A program made the translations under genes and the position numbers. Under the pieces are notes generated by a model, which made no database searches, was not told where the DNA came from, and saw nothing but the letters and a program-made list of their open reading frames with translations. This document shows positions 14,284-16,119 of a stretch of DNA of 16,119 bases, piece after piece. The stretch is taken from NCBI GenBank assembly GCA_023411225.1, contig JAEYPA010000002.1, forward strand, positions 1 to 16,119. The letters run 5' to 3'. The first letter of the stretch is position 1. The number at the start of each line of letters is the position of its first letter. Source of the stretch: Bacillota bacterium (lineage in GTDB: Bacteria; Bacillota; Clostridia; Lachnospirales; Lachnospiraceae).

Positions 14284-14955
14284 TTAATATTCTAAAGGAT
14301 CTACCTCTTGCTGTTTCATCAATTTGATTAATCGGCTAGTTCCTAACCTCTCTGCTCCTAACTCAATGAATTTTACAGCATCATCAAAGGATGTAATACC
14401 TCCTGCTGCCTTAATCTTTACTTGACTACCCACATATTTTTTAAATAAGGCAATATCAGAGAAGGTAGCTCCACCTTTGGAGAAACCTGTAGAAGTCTTT
14501 ATAAAATCTGCTCCGGCCTCTGTTACTACCTTACACATCTGAATCTTTTCCTCTTCAGTAAGAAGACAGGTTTCAATAATAACCTTTAAGATTTTTTCTC
14601 CGCAAGATGCCTTAATCTGACGGATTTCCTCTTCCACATCATTATAGCGACGGTCTTTAACATGGCCAATGTTGATAACCATATCTATCTCATCTGCACC
14701 ATTTTCAATGGCGTCCTTTGTCTCAAATACCTTTGTGGCAGTAGTGTTGTATCCATTTGGAAATCCAATTACCGTACAAAGCTGTATTCTATCCTGTACA
14801 TATTCTTTGGCCTGCTTGATATAAGAAGCCGGAATACATACAGATGCTGCTTCATAAGCAACTGCATCGTCACAGATTTGCTTAATTTCTTCCCAGGTTG
14901 CGGTCTGAGAAAGCAGAGTGTGATCCACCTTGTGTAAAATGTCTTTTTGTTCCAT
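14284..14955 (-). CDS. deoC: Deoxyribose-phosphate aldolase
   Basis: This class I aldolase splits 2-deoxyribose-5-phosphate into acetaldehyde and glyceraldehyde-3-phosphate, the last step of deoxynucleoside catabolism. The Schiff-base lysine is in FIKTSTGF (K153 in this numbering), the second active lysine is K183 in KIKAAGGI, and EIDMVINIG supplies the conserved aspartate. Its 223 residues equal the family norm. I prefer the ATG at 14953-14955 because GGAGG lies eight bases upstream; an ATG five codons earlier has no ribosome site. It follows deoD by 52 bases and precedes cdd by 17. Confidence 0.95.
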   Translation of the reverse strand: MEQKDILHKVDHTLLSQTATWEEIKQICDDAVAYEAASVCIPASYIKQAKEYVQDRIQLCTVIGFPNGYNTTATKVFETKDAIENGADEIDMVINIGHVKDRRYNDVEEEIRQIKASCGEKILKVIIETCLLTEEEKIQMCKVVTEAGADFIKTSTGFSKGGATFSDIALFKKYVGSQVKIKAAGGITSFDDAVKFIELGAERLGTSRLIKLMKQQEVDPLEY

Positions 14956-15007
14956 TATACTTTCCTCCATGTGTTGAATTTATGGTTGTATCCTGAATGA
15001 TAACTCA

Positions 15008-15712
15008 TTATTCAGCCATCTCCAATGCAATTAACATCATATCATTAAAAGTATTCTGTCTGGACTCAGCATCAAGTGCTTCCCCTGTATATATATGATC
15101 ACTGATAGTTAAAATAGCAAGGGCTTTTTTACCAAGCTTAGCAGCATTCATGTAAAGACCAGCTGCTTCCATCTCTACACAAAGCACGCCCATTTCCTTC
15201 CAGAGATTATTGGCATTCTTATTGGCATTGTAGAACACATCAGAGGAAAGAACATTCCCAACCTTAGTGCTAATATTCTTCTCTTTCGCTATCTCTACTG
15301 CTTTACTAAGCAACTCGTAACTTGCAGTTGGAGCGTAATGTCCTGGAAGACCATACTGATTTACAAAGTTAGAGTCTGTACAAGCACCCATAGCGATGAC
15401 AATGTCTCTTACCTTTACATCATCCTGAAATCCGCCAGCAGATCCAATACGGATGATATTCTCTACACCGTAAAAGCTGTAAAGCTCGTAGGAATAGATA
15501 CCGATGGATGGAATACCCATTCCACCACCCATAACGCTTATGCGCTTTCCATTGTAAGTTCCGGTGTAACCGAACATGTTACGTACCGTATTGAAGCACA
15601 CTACATCCGAAAGATACGTCTCTGCAATATATTTGGCGCGAAGTGGGTCACCAGGCATTAGGACGGTCTTCGCTATTTCTCCTTCTTTTGCTGCATTATG
15701 TGGGGTTCCCAT
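15008..15712 (-). CDS. deoD: Purine nucleoside phosphorylase, DeoD type
   Basis: This 234-residue enzyme cleaves (deoxy)adenosine, inosine and guanosine with phosphate to the base and (deoxy)ribose-1-phosphate; DeoD-type enzymes are hexamers. Motifs include TPHN at the N terminus, MPGDPLRAKYIA (about 19-30), the phosphate-site segment RIGSAGG (about 87-93), VEMEAAGLY (about 178-186) and TISDH (about 201-205). The ATG has AGGAGG seven bases upstream. It is the first gene of the leftward operon, with a leader of about 200 bases that carries two palindromes. The freed purine could be reused by enzymes such as xpt, encoded elsewhere in this window. Confidence 0.95.
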   Translation of the reverse strand: MGTPHNAAKEGEIAKTVLMPGDPLRAKYIAETYLSDVVCFNTVRNMFGYTGTYNGKRISVMGGGMGIPSIGIYSYELYSFYGVENIIRIGSAGGFQDDVKVRDIVIAMGACTDSNFVNQYGLPGHYAPTASYELLSKAVEIAKEKNISTKVGNVLSSDVFYNANKNANNLWKEMGVLCVEMEAAGLYMNAAKLGKKALAILTISDHIYTGEALDAESRQNTFNDMMLIALEMAE

Positions 15713-15743
15713 AATAATTCCTCCTTAAGTTTTATTTTCTATC

Positions 15744-15762
15744 ATTTCATTTACAATGAAAT
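15744..15762. promoter_or_regulatory. Palindrome in the deo leader, near the ribosome site
   Basis: ATTTCATT and AATGAAAT form perfect 8-base arms around TAC. It lies about 30 bases before the deoD start codon, either a repressor operator or an RNA hairpin in the leader. No known deo operator was recognised in it. Confidence 0.4.
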
Positions 15763-15779
15763 TCCTTCTGTCTCAATCG

Positions 15780-15800
15780 TACACTTTCCAGGAAAGTGTA
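15780..15800. promoter_or_regulatory. 21-base perfect palindrome in the deo leader
   Basis: TACACTTTCC and GGAAAGTGTA form perfect 10-base arms around one A. A one-base centre favours a protein-binding site over an RNA hairpin. It lies about 68 bases before the deoD start and about 110 bases downstream of the promoter at 15914-15942, so it would act as a roadblock operator or belong to a promoter I did not identify. The Bacillus DeoR operator has a different sequence. Confidence 0.5.
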
Positions 15801-15913
15801 TCTCATATCTCTCAGTTTCTACCATCATTAGTATGGATTAAATCTATTATTAGTTATTCATAAAAATGGCTTAATATTTCTAATGTATAAACTATATAGC
15901 CATAATTAGATAT

Positions 15914-15942
15914 ATTATACTCCATTCTGGCTAATACTTCCA
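15914..15942 (-). promoter_or_regulatory. Possible promoter of the deo operon
   Basis: On the minus strand a perfect TATAAT (15914-15919) is 17 bases from TGGAAG (15937-15942), a weak -35. The start would be near 15907, giving a leader of about 195 bases. The leader starts with a weak hairpin (ATGGCT/AGCCAT arms, near 15866-15904) followed by a short U-run. The group II intron ends only about 50 bases upstream of the -35, so this promoter survives the insertion, but elements further upstream would be separated. The span 15713-15992 has no coding frame. Confidence 0.4.
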
Positions 15943-15992
15943 CCGTCACCTATAGTGATTTTGACTTCGCTGTATAATTGACACCTATCTTA

Positions 15993-16062
15993 ATCGAGTA
16001 GGAGGGAGTGACTAACTCCCGTCCTCTCACCACACCGTGCGTACCGTTCGGTACACGGCGCG
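15993..16062 (-). ncRNA. Group II intron catalytic domains V and VI
   Basis: Domain V folds as 9 base pairs (with a CGC triad containing the usual G-U pair), a two-base CG bulge on the 3' side, 4 more pairs (UACC/GGUA) and a GAAC tetraloop, 32 bases in all. Domain VI pairs GAG, AGGA and GGGAGU with ACUCCC, UCCU and CUC, leaving A15999 bulged. That adenosine is the expected lariat branch point, seven bases from the 3' end. All helices are intact, so the 3' part of the intron looks capable of splicing. Confidence 0.85.
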
Positions 16063-16063
16063 T

Positions 16064-16117
16064 TCAATAGTTGACGTACACTGACTGATAGGCAATGGCT
16101 AAATCATAGTAGCCGCT
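16064..16117 (-). CDS. Possible C-terminal end of the group II intron-encoded protein (partial)
   Basis: One minus-strand frame is open from the window edge for 17 codons, encoding SGYYDLAIAYQSVYVNY, and stops with TGA just two bases before domain V. Group II intron proteins are encoded in domain IV, so a reverse transcriptase/maturase end is expected near here, and the aromatic GYYD...YQ pattern is compatible with such a tail. The fragment is too short to prove it; chance openness over 17 codons is quite possible. Confidence 0.4.
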   Translation of the reverse strand, partial: SGYYDLAIAYQSVYVNY

Positions 16118-16119
16118 GT

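Larger units (their letters stand above)
15993..16119 (-). mobile_element. Group II intron, 3' end (runs off the right edge)
   Basis: The minus strand ends a group II intron: domain V (16031-16062), domain VI (15996-16028) and an AU 3' terminus at 15993-15994. The intron would continue to the right of the window with its domains I-IV and the reverse transcriptase gene. It is inserted in the intergenic region before the deo operon, in the same direction. The CGC triad is that of the Oceanobacillus IIC intron, a class that inserts after terminators; other bacterial classes are not excluded. The 3' boundary is inferred from the bulged A seven bases away. Confidence 0.85.

Noticed and set aside
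1..16119. CRISPR arrays, tRNA and rRNA genes, IS elements other than the group II intron
   Set aside because: No regularly spaced repeats, cloverleaf or ribosomal segments, or transposase frames were seen on either strand.

Overview
This window looks like low-GC Gram-positive chromosome, most likely a clostridium of the Lachnospiraceae type. The evidence is the AT-rich base composition, strong AGGAGG ribosome binding sites (including ones in front of TTG starts), sigma-A-like TTGACA/TATAAT promoters, a Gram-positive-type short cytidine deaminase, a pyrimidine nucleoside phosphorylase, and a TTG-started sfsA homologue. The genus is inferred from style and gene content; no search could be run.

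Layout from left to right. Bases 1-220 hold no convincing gene. They contain a 7-1-7 palindrome of the Fur/PerR/Zur type at the extreme left, and then a near-consensus rightward promoter followed about 70 bases later by a strong terminator. I interpret that pair as a candidate small RNA with two C-rich hairpin loops. Next come leftward genes in the order sfsA, a P-type calcium ATPase and xpt (xanthine phosphoribosyltransferase), the last with its own promoter inside the end of the ATPase gene. A divergent LysR-family regulator lies to the right of sfsA. Bases 5447-8135 hold a leftward two-gene ABC-2 exporter (NatA/NatB-like) preceded by an Lrp/AsnC-family regulator. The regulator's leader carries a hairpin plus U-run that looks like a transcription attenuator. 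A rightward membrane phosphatase of the variant PAP2 type (8515-9189) has a strong extended -10 promoter and its own terminator. It faces a leftward pair: a uridine-phosphorylase-like nucleoside phosphorylase followed by a GNAT acetyltransferase.

The right third is a leftward deoxynucleoside and nucleoside catabolic operon in the transcription order deoD, deoC, cdd, pdp. A classical PAP2 phosphatase is tightly linked behind it, then a family 2 glycosyltransferase that has its own promoter. Together the first four proteins cleave nucleosides to bases and (deoxy)ribose-1-phosphate, deaminate cytidine, and split deoxyribose-5-phosphate to acetaldehyde and glyceraldehyde-3-phosphate. The phosphopentomutase (deoB) needed to link the phosphorylases to deoC is not in the window. 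With xpt and the second phosphorylase, nucleoside salvage is the main metabolic theme.

The right edge (15993-16119) is the 3' end of a leftward group II intron: domain V with a CGC triad and two-base bulge, domain VI with a bulged adenosine, and an open frame that may be the last 17 codons of its intron-encoded protein. It has inserted upstream of the deo operon leader, which itself carries two near-perfect palindromes that look like operators. A roughly 125-base imperfect inverted repeat sits just after the glycosyltransferase gene. The most interesting unassigned elements are the candidate small RNA, the lrp leader, the deo leader palindromes and the long inverted repeat.
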